64,000 nucleotides of DNA from CBDHHC01 sp965263345 (GTDB lineage Bacteria; Pseudomonadota; Alphaproteobacteria; Rhizobiales; CBDHHC01), in NCBI GenBank assembly GCA_965263345.1, contig CBDHHC010000024.1:372001-436000 (forward strand), read 5' to 3'. This document shows positions 26,605-35,488 of this stretch, one piece after another (position 1 is the first letter of the stretch; every line of letters begins with the position of its first letter). Position numbers and translations under genes: made by a program. The notes below the pieces were generated by a model. The model ran no database searches and was not told the DNA's origin. It was given only the letters and a program-made list of their open reading frames with translations.

Positions 26605-26710
26605 ATCATTTTTTTTGTAATAGTTTTATTTATGCAAATGTATTTTGCATAATATTCATTCTTTATATCAGCTTTATGTTGATTCTTAAAATAGTAGATT
26701 AGCTGTATGT

Positions 26711-28312
26711 TTATATAGATTTTTTTGCTTTATTTATCAACTTTTTATCATCAGCTTTCCTTAAATACCTGGCCATCATTTCAAGGATAATCTGTCTTTC
26801 TTGACATAAAGCCTTATCTTTCAATGTGATAAAATCAAGCAACCCTTGATGACGTTTTTCGGTAAGTCTTCTAATAAGCTCAGAAGGCTCTTTAAGGCTT
26901 TTAAGTTTTAAACCATACTGTTCTAATAAGGCTGATATATTTTTAGACTTATAAACATTAGGACAAACACTATTCCCACCCGTTGCATGAACATGATCTT
27001 TAAGTGATTTCTGGATGCCATGATAGAGTGCACCCTTTAAGGTGTCTGAAGGCTGCGCCGTCGGTTTATTCTGCACAAAATCTGTGCTCAGCTTTAAAAG
27101 ACTTTGAATATTTCCAACCTTTGAATAGAGTCCACGCCGACTTAATTCTTTTGCAAATACGGGTTTTTTATTAGCCTTAATAAATTTCACACCTGCTGAC
27201 ACAAATTTGCGAATTTCTCTCCGATCAACCTCATCAAAATGTTGGCGTTTCTTGTAATATGTTAAAAAATATCGATTTTTCTCAAGGGAACTCAACTTCA
27301 AAAAGAGCTTTTGTGAATAGAGCTTTTGAAATTCTTTAAATGATAATTTTAAAGGTAATTCACGCCAGTTTTTTTTATGTTTTGGATCATTAAAACTAAC
27401 CTCGTAAACCAGTCCCTTCGCCTCACTAAGATGCTTACCCTTTTCAAAAGTTGGATTAAAATCAATCACCACATCTTGCTTTGAAACCTTAAAAGTCACA
27501 ATCGGGAATCTAAGACGCGAAACACTCTTTAAACCATCAACCCAACAGGCATCATTTTTTGTATCTGCTTGTTTCTTTTTCTCTGATTTTTCTTTTTTGA
27601 GTAACTTGGTCTTGTCCGATAATTTAAGAATGCAGGTCGTATCCGCAATATCAAATGCAAATGATGTCGGAACAGCTATATCACAAACACGTTCAATGCC
27701 TTTACCATGATTTGGAGGCAACATAATCCGGCAACTTAATTTGCTCTCAGCAAAGACCCTATCAGACGTTTCCCCAAACTCTTTCTTAATAAATTCAATC
27801 TTGCCAACCTGGTCCCATAATCCATAAGATAGCAATTTATAATCCAGAATATCTTTTTTATAAAACGAGAGAACTTCCAGTCGTGTCAGCGCCGGATGTA
27901 TTTTATGATAAAGCAACTCTTTTGTAACATTAATATCTTTGGATAAGAAATCTGAAGCCGTCACATCATTATCAAAATAGGTTTTCCCCTTTTTATAATT
28001 ACATGGGTCTAATGATTTCGTGCCTGTAAACTCTTTATCATCCTTTGAGTCAACCTTGGTCACTGTCCTTTGTATAAAGTTTATATCTGAATTCGGTGTT
28101 CGGCATTTATCAAATTCAATCTGGGCGGTCTTATAGATTGGACTACCTGGTGGTAACATAAAATGTATCAAACCCAGAGCAACTAAGGTAGTTATAAATA
28201 GAGTTTTCTCTCGCTGCCGAACTCTTGCATAATCCCCAAGTATAAAAAATGCAAGGACCTTAAAAACATATCGACTGATAAGTATGATAGCAATGACACC
28301 AAATATATACAT
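26711..28312 (-). CDS. unknown membrane protein with large extracytoplasmic-type domain
   Basis: ATG 28312 (MYIFGVIAIILISRYVF) is preferred; it follows the J-protein stop by 11 bases, whereas the longer frame to 28387 overlaps that gene. Two hydrophobic helices (about 1-30 and 40-60) are followed by about 470 polar residues rich in Lys, Asp and Phe. Several cysteines (KCRTP, DPCNYK, SCRIM, RVCDI, TTCIL, NDACWV, NSVCPN, ALCQER) could form disulfides if this part is outside the cytoplasm. I do not recognise any domain. Its place in a run with a membrane-anchored J-like protein and HscC suggests a shared membrane function. Confidence 0.55.
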   Translation of the reverse strand: MYIFGVIAIILISRYVFKVLAFFILGDYARVRQREKTLFITTLVALGLIHFMLPPGSPIYKTAQIEFDKCRTPNSDINFIQRTVTKVDSKDDKEFTGTKSLDPCNYKKGKTYFDNDVTASDFLSKDINVTKELLYHKIHPALTRLEVLSFYKKDILDYKLLSYGLWDQVGKIEFIKKEFGETSDRVFAESKLSCRIMLPPNHGKGIERVCDIAVPTSFAFDIADTTCILKLSDKTKLLKKEKSEKKKQADTKNDACWVDGLKSVSRLRFPIVTFKVSKQDVVIDFNPTFEKGKHLSEAKGLVYEVSFNDPKHKKNWRELPLKLSFKEFQKLYSQKLFLKLSSLEKNRYFLTYYKKRQHFDEVDRREIRKFVSAGVKFIKANKKPVFAKELSRRGLYSKVGNIQSLLKLSTDFVQNKPTAQPSDTLKGALYHGIQKSLKDHVHATGGNSVCPNVYKSKNISALLEQYGLKLKSLKEPSELIRRLTEKRHQGLLDFITLKDKALCQERQIILEMMARYLRKADDKKLINKAKKSI

Positions 28313-28323
28313 AACAACATATC

Positions 28324-29298
28324 TTACGTATTTAATAACATAACAATAAACCGATACCCGAAGTACATTATAAGCAAAACATACCAACGTAATAAGAATG
28401 GCATTTTAATCGGTTTTAAATTTAACGTTTTTGGGGCATTCATAGATGATTTTGTTTGTAGCCTTAAATGCGGTGCAGTCAGGGCTCTAAGTAACCATTC
28501 TCCTGAGTCTCCATACCGTTTTATGATAGCTATCCCATCACTGACCCAACCATAAGTGTCATCAAGCAATTTAACAAATTCACGTGTCATCCCTGGTGGT
28601 ATAATAGGCCTTTCATGCTCAGTATTATAGGCCGTGACAATAAGTAAGCTTGAAAAAACCTGTTCTTCAATAAAACGTTTTGCAGAAAATGAAACAACTT
28701 TCGGATCATCAAATATAGTCTTCCACACATCGATATTAAACGGATCTTTACCATTGACGATCTGTTCATAAATACGATCTGCTAAATCATTAAGATAATC
28801 CCAATCATCCTCTTCGAATAAGTCTTCATTGAACTCTTGGTTAGTTTCATTATGATCAACCTTGATATTTTCATATAAAGAATTATCCTCATGCTCAACA
28901 TGTTGTTTTTGCTCAGAAGATATAGAAAAGTCTTGACCATTTTTAACAGGCTCATCAGGTGAAGCAAGATTGTCATTTACATCAATAATGATTGCATCTT
29001 TTGCAGGTTCATCATCATGTTTAAAATTAAAATCGGAATTTTGCGGCTCTGAAACTTCAATCTCTAAGGGCCCTTTATCTTGAGCACTATTCAGACGTCT
29101 TAAACTATTATGGTTGTCCTGTTCATCATACAGATGTAGGGCATATTCATAGGCCTCGCGCAAAGCCTTAAAAGCTGCGACATCATTTTGCTGGTCAATT
29201 CTTTTTAGTCTTTTGGCATAAGCGCGTTTAACAGAACGTATGTCTTCTGGAGCATCGTTAAGGTCTAACTCGCTCCAAGGCCAATTATCAAAAGACAT
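28324..29298 (-). CDS. J-domain-like membrane-anchored cochaperone (DjlB/DjlC type)
   Basis: About 324 residues from ATG 29298, which lies inside the end of hscC and overlaps it by 11 bases. The N-terminus WPWSELDLNDAPEDIRSVKR followed by AYAKRLKRIDQQNDVAAFKA and LREAYEYAL has the helix pattern of a J-domain, with the HPD turn replaced by RIDQQND. A long acidic, Asn/Glu-rich linker (about 60-170) leads to a folded region and a single C-terminal helix (FLLRWYVLLIMYFGYRFIVM). E. coli DjlB and DjlC have this plan and serve the Hsp70 HscC. Translational overlap with hscC supports the same partnership here. Confidence 0.72.
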   Translation of the reverse strand: MSFDNWPWSELDLNDAPEDIRSVKRAYAKRLKRIDQQNDVAAFKALREAYEYALHLYDEQDNHNSLRRLNSAQDKGPLEIEVSEPQNSDFNFKHDDEPAKDAIIIDVNDNLASPDEPVKNGQDFSISSEQKQHVEHEDNSLYENIKVDHNETNQEFNEDLFEEDDWDYLNDLADRIYEQIVNGKDPFNIDVWKTIFDDPKVVSFSAKRFIEEQVFSSLLIVTAYNTEHERPIIPPGMTREFVKLLDDTYGWVSDGIAIIKRYGDSGEWLLRALTAPHLRLQTKSSMNAPKTLNLKPIKMPFLLRWYVLLIMYFGYRFIVMLLNT

Positions 29299-30985
29299 AA
29301 TGAGATTCAATTTTATCTAAAACCTCAGAAACTTCACCATACATTTTCTCGATCTCTGAAGGGTTCTGTCGAGACAAACACATTTCAAAATTACGTACAA
29401 GTTCCCCAACATACTCTCGGTCATCACCAAGAGTCATTTCATATAATTTGCTCAAACGTGCCAGCAATGCTCTATTTTTCACATCTTCTCTTGGATGAAT
29501 TTTTAAGCTCTCAAGAGCTTTCATGCGTTTTGCAATTTCCTCTTTGCTCATTTTTCCTGGTGTTTTTTCAATCACCAGTTTCTTTTGTAACCCAGTTGAT
29601 TGAACGGCAACATCAGCTTCTAATATTCCACTAGGATCATATGTAAAACGCACATCAACCAACTCGACACCGGCTTTTGCTGAAGGAATAGGTACATCTA
29701 TTTCACCCAAGAAAACATTATCCATAACTTTCGGAGCTTCACCTTGATAAATTTTTAATCGAATATTTCTTTGCCGATCTTCAATTGTGCTAAAGCTCTC
29801 AACCCGACTAACAGGCACAACAGCATTGCGTTCAATAATTGGACTGAACAGCCCTTCTTCGATGTGTTTCCCAGCTTTCGTTGCAGTCTCAATCCCTAAT
29901 GTAAACGGACAGACATCTGTCATAACCACATCATCTAAGGCTTCGTGATTCATACAAAGACCAGCTTGTACAGCAGCCCCTAAAGCAATCACATTATCTG
30001 GGTCAATATTTTGTTCTGGCAAACGTTGGAAGAGTTTAGACGCTAAAGATTTGATGACAGGCATGCGGGTTGCACCACCCACAAGGATAAGCTTATCAAT
30101 TTGCTCAACCTGTAAACCAGTATCATACATAGAGCGCTCAATTGGACGCCTCATTTTCTTTAAAAGAGTATCACAAATATCTGCAAATTGTGGACGGTCA
30201 ATATAGAGCTCTCGTTTCTCTCCCTCAATGACTATATGCGCAGTGACTTCACGATCCTTACCAAGCTGATGTTTTGCACGTGTAGCAACATCTCGTATAT
30301 CGGCTTTAATACCTTTATCTTGTTTATTCCAATCTAGTTTAAGTTTTTCTGCAAAAAATTTAGCCAGACAATCAGTAAAATCCTCACCGCCTAAAAAAGC
30401 ATCACCAGCAGAAGCACGCACTTCCATAACGCCTTCAAACATTTCTAGGATAGAGACATCGAAAGTCCCTCCTCCAAGGTCAAGCACAATAAATGTGCTT
30501 TCATCAGTTTTGTTGTGGACACCATGGGCAATAGCTGCAGCAGTTGGTTCATTGATCAATCGTGTGACTTTCAGACCAGCAATTTCGGCAGCAGAAATTG
30601 TTGCTTTTCTTTGGTTATCATCAAAATAAGCTGGAACGGAGATCACAACCTCATTGACAGATTGAGATAAATATTTCTCCGCATCTTCTTTTAAGGATTT
30701 TAAAATCAATGCAGAGAGCTCTTCAGCACGATATGTTGTTTTACCTAATTCAAAAACATGATCCGTACCCATATAACGTTTAAAATAAGCTGCTGTCTTC
30801 TCAGGATGGGTCACAAGGCGATGTTTTGCTGCATCACCTATCAATATATTTCCATTGTCATCAAGACCTATAACAGAAGGTGTGAGAAAATTACCTAAAA
30901 CATTTGGTATGAGTTTTGGACCGCTCTCCTCCATGACGGAAATCAAAGAATTCGTTGTCCCCAGATCTATCCCTACCGCTTTCAT
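29288..30985 (-). CDS. hscC: Hsp70 family chaperone HscC
   Basis: 565 residues from ATG 30985 (MKAVGIDLGTTNSLISVMEE); the longer open frame to 31102 has no family similarity. The ATPase domain (1-370) has the phosphate loops GIDLGTTNS and LDLGGGTFDVS, the block EPTAAAIAHG, and KLILVGGATRMPVI. The substrate-binding domain begins VCPFTLGIET and is shorter than in DnaK; the C-terminal lid is brief (LARLSKLYEMTLGDDREYVGEL) and lacks the EEVD-like tail. Length and these features point to HscC, a specialised Hsp70 paralogue, rather than DnaK or HscA. The following J-like gene overlaps its end. Confidence 0.88.
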   Translation of the reverse strand: MKAVGIDLGTTNSLISVMEESGPKLIPNVLGNFLTPSVIGLDDNGNILIGDAAKHRLVTHPEKTAAYFKRYMGTDHVFELGKTTYRAEELSALILKSLKEDAEKYLSQSVNEVVISVPAYFDDNQRKATISAAEIAGLKVTRLINEPTAAAIAHGVHNKTDESTFIVLDLGGGTFDVSILEMFEGVMEVRASAGDAFLGGEDFTDCLAKFFAEKLKLDWNKQDKGIKADIRDVATRAKHQLGKDREVTAHIVIEGEKRELYIDRPQFADICDTLLKKMRRPIERSMYDTGLQVEQIDKLILVGGATRMPVIKSLASKLFQRLPEQNIDPDNVIALGAAVQAGLCMNHEALDDVVMTDVCPFTLGIETATKAGKHIEEGLFSPIIERNAVVPVSRVESFSTIEDRQRNIRLKIYQGEAPKVMDNVFLGEIDVPIPSAKAGVELVDVRFTYDPSGILEADVAVQSTGLQKKLVIEKTPGKMSKEEIAKRMKALESLKIHPREDVKNRALLARLSKLYEMTLGDDREYVGELVRNFEMCLSRQNPSEIEKMYGEVSEVLDKIESHYVF

Positions 30986-31384
30986 TATTATTCCATAACT
31001 CTCTATAAAATCACATAAAAATCTCTTTTTGATACCATCAAAAATGAAATCTTCCACTATAAAAAAATTTTTTTCTATAATTTTAATTGCATGAGTGTCC
31101 AAGCTTACTATAGGCTATCGCAAGTTTTTAGGGCTGTTTTTTGTCCATAATAAATGACAAACAGAAAACTCACGTGAAAACTTGATATTTAAAGATGTAG
31201 ATACAATATACCAACCTCTCATATCCTTCAGTCTTACACACTCTTGAGACATTTATGGGATATGTGGGATGAACAGATGATTAAATAGAATAAATAATTT
31301 GGTTTTAATTATTAGGGGCAGGTTTGCACTTTGGTATCATTTCACAATATGGACGGTTTTTTGCAGCCTTATGAAGGTAATGAT
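30986..31384. other. divergent intergenic region between hscC and the patatin gene
   Basis: This 399-bp A+T-rich stretch must hold the promoters for the hscC block (leftward) and the patatin-like gene (rightward). I see no convincing -35/-10 pair, sigma-32 box or strong inverted repeat. Open frames that cross it have no recognisable content. Confidence 0.5.
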
Positions 31385-32431
31385 ATGCGTTTCCAGGACA
31401 TAACGGCTGCCCTTTCCCGCACAAAAAAAATAAATATAGCCCTGCAGGGGGGTGGAAGCCATGGTGCTTTTACCTGGGGTGTTTTGGACCATTTACTTAA
31501 ATATGAGAAGCTTGGCTTTGATGGTGTAAGTGGAACAAGTGCCGGTGCCATTAATGCGGTCTCTCTTGCAGCAGGACTTATGGAAAATGGTCAGGACGGC
31601 GCGCGTGAAAAATTAAAAACAATCTGGGAGAAAATTCACAGAGCTGGCTCTGCATCTTCCCAGGCATTTTATCCAATGGGATTTTTTCATAAGCAGGCAC
31701 ATGCCGTTGCAAAACAGGCAGTGGAGCATTTCACCAAGCATATGTCTCCTTATGAATTTAACCCAATGGATATCAATCCCCTTCGTAGCATTTTGGAAGA
31801 GGAAATTGATTTTGAACGGTTACGTAAATTTTCACCAGTGAAGCTTTTTATAGCAACGACGAAAGTATCATCAGGGCAATGTCGGATTTTTACAACTGAC
31901 GAACTGACAGTAGATGTAGTTTTAGCATCCACATGTTTGCCAACAGTCTTCAAAGCTATTGAAATCAATGGGGAACATTATTGGGATGGAGGCTATTCTT
32001 CGAACCCTGATTTGCTCAATTTAATCGCCTATACAAAATCATGTGATACATTACTTGTTCAATTGGCACCACACACGAAAGATAACCTTCCAAAAACCAA
32101 AGAAGAAATCTTAGACAACATCAACCGTATCACATTTAACCAACCTCTCTGTCATGAGATCACTGTGATCCAGCGGGCAAAAAGACTTGGGCGCATGAAA
32201 GCAGCAAACAAAACCGAACGCCGTTATCAACGCACAAGATTTCACCTCATCGATGCATCTAACGTCACCTCCTCTTTAAGTGACAAAACAAAGTCTTACT
32301 CAGTATTTGAGTTTCTATTAGAACAGAACAGAAAACTAATACCAAATACAAATAATGAATCCGGAAAAAGAATTGCTAGAATATCTATTCTCCGCCGGCG
32401 CGATCGAGGCAAAGTCCTGGCTGACGGATAA
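31385..32431 (+). CDS. patatin-like phospholipase
   Basis: About 348 residues; ATG 31385 (MRFQDITAALSR) follows AAGG by seven bases, while further in-frame starts (31349 and earlier) are possible. The patatin hallmarks are clear: oxyanion loop IALQGGGSHGAFTWGVL, nucleophile elbow GTSAG, and catalytic Asp in YWDGGYSSNP. Such enzymes hydrolyse acyl esters of lipids; there is no signal peptide, so it is cytoplasmic or secreted by another route. The C-terminal 30 residues after SVFEFLLEQNRK look foreign, and the expected ending appears in another frame (next entry), so the gene may be frameshifted near 32340. Confidence 0.85.
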   Translation: MRFQDITAALSRTKKINIALQGGGSHGAFTWGVLDHLLKYEKLGFDGVSGTSAGAINAVSLAAGLMENGQDGAREKLKTIWEKIHRAGSASSQAFYPMGFFHKQAHAVAKQAVEHFTKHMSPYEFNPMDINPLRSILEEEIDFERLRKFSPVKLFIATTKVSSGQCRIFTTDELTVDVVLASTCLPTVFKAIEINGEHYWDGGYSSNPDLLNLIAYTKSCDTLLVQLAPHTKDNLPKTKEEILDNINRITFNQPLCHEITVIQRAKRLGRMKAANKTERRYQRTRFHLIDASNVTSSLSDKTKSYSVFEFLLEQNRKLIPNTNNESGKRIARISILRRRDRGKVLADG

Positions 32432-32492
32432 TTGGGAGAGTATTGGTAAACGCCCGACGGTAGATTTACACCGAGAGTTTTTTTCGTTTTAA
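32355..32492 (+). pseudogene. out-of-frame C-terminal piece of the patatin-like gene
   Basis: In the frame +1 to the patatin gene, 45 codons read MNPEKELLEYLFSAGAIEAK, then SWLTDNWESIGKRPTVDL and HREFFSF. From memory this is the type of ending found in bacterial patatins (a ...L.E.GR.AA..WL....D.IG..STVD pattern). Together with the odd main-frame tail it suggests that one indel near 32340 has separated the two. A free-standing small ORF is the less likely reading. Confidence 0.5.
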
Positions 32493-32719
32493 GGGAAAAT
32501 ATAATATTTACCAGTCAGACGGTTGCAAATATTTACATGCCATAATAATTTTTCTTAATTATGGCTAATTAGTTGCCATACAAGTAGACTTTTTATGCAG
32601 TTTGAAAAATCTATTTTTTATATACTTTAAAAACTATAAGATACCCACTCACCAATTTTATAAAATAATTTCAATAGCCTAATAATTAAAATGTAATAAA
32701 ATTAGCCTCTATTCAGTCA

Positions 32720-32735
32720 TGGCCCCCTTTTTGCT
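32720..32735 (+). promoter_or_regulatory. sigma-54 (-24/-12) promoter for the first ABC operon
   Basis: TGGCCCCCTTTTTGCT matches the consensus TGGCAC-N5-TTGCW, with the invariant GG (32721-32722) and GC (32733-32734) exactly ten bases apart. Transcription would start near 32746, about 120 bases before the binding-protein start codon at 32868. Sigma-54 needs an activator such as NtrC; no activator site was identified with confidence. The remainder of 32493-32867 is A+T-rich without a gene. Confidence 0.65.
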
Positions 32736-32867
32736 GTTTAAATCATTGAAGACGTCTAAGAGAAAAATCTAAAGCACTGAAAAAAAAGATTTAAACACAA
32801 AGCCCAAGATAATGTCTGACACGTCTCAAACATATACAAACTTAAACAAATATGATTGGGGATGATT

Positions 32868-33842
32868 ATGAGATATATCACAACTGTTCTTTTTATAATA
32901 TTCACGATACTGAGTACAACACTTGTTCAATCTGAAATACTTAAAGCTCGATTGGCAATGAACGTCTCACCAATTTCTGGAGTGACAATGGTTGCTCAGA
33001 AAAAAGGGTTCTTTAAAAAATATGGATTGGAAATTACAATAAGTAATTTCACTTCAGGCAAGCAATGTCTCAATGCTGTAATTGGAGGAGCTGCCGATAT
33101 TGCAACAACAGCTGAAGCTCCAACCACAGCTGCAGCAATGTCCAAGCAACCGATAGCTTTTCTCGCTCGCATGGAATATTCAGACCTTAAAACCCTTACT
33201 GCAAGCAAGTCTGGGATTAAATCAAAGAAAGGATTGAAAGGGAAAAAGATTGCTTTCACCGCTGGAACAGGTAGTGAAGTTTACACCATGACCCTTTTAA
33301 AAGCTGCTGGTTTAACTAAAGATGATGTAACCCTCGTTAATCTACGACCACAAGATATGTTGCCTGCTCTTTCAGCAGGAAGTATCGATGCATACAATAC
33401 CTGGGAACCACATATTTCTAATGGTCTTAAAGCTTTGAAAGATAAGGCCGTTGAGATCGATACAAAGGGTATATATGCAGAAACATTCAATATTGTTGTC
33501 ATGAAACCTTATCTGGCTAAAAATCCAGTTTTAATTGATAAATTCTTGCGGGCCTTGATTGATGCCGAAAAATGGATGAAAGATAACCCAGAAGAGGCGA
33601 TTACCATTGTTGCTGAAACAGTCGGCATGAAGCGTGACACACTAGCAGCAATCTGGAAGGACTATATCTATAAAGTTGTTCTTGATGAAAAACAAATGGA
33701 TATCCTGAAAGCACATGCTGCGTGGAGATTGTCAAGTGGGAACCATCCTCCAAAAGCAATTATGCCAGACTTTACGAAAGTCATTGACTCTGGACCTCTT
33801 AAAAAAATTGATCCTGCTAGGGTAACTGCAAAAGGACTTTAA
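32868..33842 (+). CDS. NitT/TauT-type ABC transporter substrate-binding protein
   Basis: About 324 residues from ATG 32868, with GGGG seven bases upstream. A signal peptide (YITTVLFIIFTILSTTLVQS) precedes the domain ARLAMNVSPISGVTMVAQKK, GFFKKYGLEI, SGKQCLNAVIGGAADIATTAEAP, and SAGSIDAYNTWEPHIS. These are features of the SsuA/TauA/NrtA-like family that binds sulfonates, nitrate, pyrimidines, or small nitrogen compounds. It is the first gene of a four-gene unit with permease, ATPase and an alpha/beta hydrolase. Ligand unknown; the sigma-54 element upstream suggests a nitrogen source. Confidence 0.88.
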   Translation: MRYITTVLFIIFTILSTTLVQSEILKARLAMNVSPISGVTMVAQKKGFFKKYGLEITISNFTSGKQCLNAVIGGAADIATTAEAPTTAAAMSKQPIAFLARMEYSDLKTLTASKSGIKSKKGLKGKKIAFTAGTGSEVYTMTLLKAAGLTKDDVTLVNLRPQDMLPALSAGSIDAYNTWEPHISNGLKALKDKAVEIDTKGIYAETFNIVVMKPYLAKNPVLIDKFLRALIDAEKWMKDNPEEAITIVAETVGMKRDTLAAIWKDYIYKVVLDEKQMDILKAHAAWRLSSGNHPPKAIMPDFTKVIDSGPLKKIDPARVTAKGL

Positions 33843-33847
33843 GTCTA

Positions 33848-34615
33848 ATGATGCAGGATAATAAAAAAGCATCATGGTATGAGCGTGTTGCGCTCATACT
33901 ATCAGTTCCTTTTTTTCTTCTATTATGGGAAGGGGTCTCCAGGTCGGGCATCGTAAATGACATTCTTTTCCCACCTCCTTCACTTGTGGCAGAAGCCTTA
34001 GTTGAGTGGGCCAACAGCGGGATCTTATGGATTGATCTTGGAATGAGTGTATCTCGTGTAATTGTTGGCTTTATATTTGGTGCACTAGCAGGTGTTGTTA
34101 TAGGAATTCTTACAGGTAGATATAGATTAATTTCAAACCTGCTAACACCAGTCTTTCAATTACTTAGGCCAATTCCCCCAATAGCATTTGTGCCCTTAGT
34201 AATATTATGGTTTGGTCTATCTGAGATTGGAAAATATTTTCTTGTCTTTTGGGGGGTATTTTTCACTGTTTGGATTTCTGCTCATATCGGGGTTCAAAAA
34301 GTAAATCAAAACCTCATACGAGTTGCTCAAACATTAGGGACACCTGAACACAAAATGATGAGGGAGATTCTTCTGCCCGGCTCATTACCTTATATCATTG
34401 TCGGTCTAAGAACCTCAGTAAGTATTTCGTTTTATACACTCGTAGCAGCTGAGTTGGCGGGAACATTTTCAGGTCTGGCATACAGAATAGATATAGCACA
34501 GCAAAACTTGCAAATGGGACAAATGATGGGAGGACTTGTTGTTTTGGGTCTTATTTCATTTATCGCTGATAAGCTATTTTCAAAATTAGCAGAAAGAATG
34601 GTTTGGTGGAGTTAA
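33848..34615 (+). CDS. NitT/TauT-type ABC transporter permease
   Basis: A 255-residue inner-membrane permease with about six helices, starting five bases after the binding-protein gene. The cytoplasmic EAA loop, which contacts the ATPase, reads RVAQTLGTPEHKMMREILLPGSLPYIIVGLR. Other landmarks are FPPPSLVAEAL-like LFPPPSLVAEALVEW and FQLLRPIPPIAFVPLVILWFG. This is the SsuC/TauC family that works as a dimer. It forms a complex with the ATPase encoded next. Confidence 0.9.
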   Translation: MMQDNKKASWYERVALILSVPFFLLLWEGVSRSGIVNDILFPPPSLVAEALVEWANSGILWIDLGMSVSRVIVGFIFGALAGVVIGILTGRYRLISNLLTPVFQLLRPIPPIAFVPLVILWFGLSEIGKYFLVFWGVFFTVWISAHIGVQKVNQNLIRVAQTLGTPEHKMMREILLPGSLPYIIVGLRTSVSISFYTLVAAELAGTFSGLAYRIDIAQQNLQMGQMMGGLVVLGLISFIADKLFSKLAERMVWWS

Positions 34616-34672
34616 ACAAAACAGATGATAGGCAAAGCAATTGCACAAAAATAAAGATATAAGGAACATGTG

Positions 34673-35479
34673 ATGAAGTCTTACAGCTTATCAGGAGACA
34701 TACATGTTGATAATATAAGCATTATCTTTGGTGAGGCTAATAAACAGGTTCTAGCGGTCGACAGAGTTTCATTCCATATCAAACAAGGAGAATTCGTTTG
34801 TATTATCGGTCCTTCTGGATGCGGGAAATCCACTGTATTAAATAGTGTCGCCGGGTTTGTTGAACCAACATCTGGTGTTGTAAAAGTCGATGGAGCACTG
34901 GTAAAAACACCAGGCCCTGATCGCGGAATGGTTTTCCAGCAGCCTCATCTATTTCCTTGGAAAAGTGTTAGAGATAATGTTGCCCATGGTCCAAGAATGT
35001 CAGGTAAATCTGAACAAGCTGCCAGAGAAGTCTCAGAAGAATTAATTGAGATGATTGGCCTTTCAAAATTTGCTGACGCTTATCCCCACACACTCTCTGG
35101 AGGAATGCAACAAAGGACAGCTATAGCCAGAGCCCTTGCAAATAAACCACCTGTCCTTTTAATGGATGAACCTTTCGGCGCATTGGATGCTCAAACCCGT
35201 CTAATGATGCAGGAAAATTTGCTTGATCTCTGGGCAGAAGTCAAACCGTCAATTTTATTCATCACACATGATATCGATGAAGCCATATTCTTAGCAGATA
35301 GAGTCTTAGTTATGAGTGCGGCTCCTGGAAGAATTCTGCAAGATATACATATTGATTTACCACGGCCAAGAGACACAGAATCTTTACTAACCGAACCATT
35401 CATTAAATTGAAAAAAACTTGTCTAAAGCATATCAAAGCAGAAAGTTTGAAAGCCTTTCAATTGCAGAACCAAGTATAG
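34673..35479 (+). CDS. NitT/TauT-type ABC transporter ATP-binding protein
   Basis: 268 residues; ATG 34673 has AAGGA seven bases upstream (a GTG at 34670 is in frame). Walker A GPSGCGKST, Q-loop VFQQPHLFPW, signature LSGGMQQR, Walker B VLLMDEPFGALD and switch FITHDIDEA are all present, so the ATPase should be active. It belongs to the SsuB/TauB group. The gap of 57 bp after the permease gene is the only larger space in the unit. Confidence 0.92.
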   Translation: MKSYSLSGDIHVDNISIIFGEANKQVLAVDRVSFHIKQGEFVCIIGPSGCGKSTVLNSVAGFVEPTSGVVKVDGALVKTPGPDRGMVFQQPHLFPWKSVRDNVAHGPRMSGKSEQAAREVSEELIEMIGLSKFADAYPHTLSGGMQQRTAIARALANKPPVLLMDEPFGALDAQTRLMMQENLLDLWAEVKPSILFITHDIDEAIFLADRVLVMSAAPGRILQDIHIDLPRPRDTESLLTEPFIKLKKTCLKHIKAESLKAFQLQNQV

Positions 35480-35488
35480 GGAGATGTG

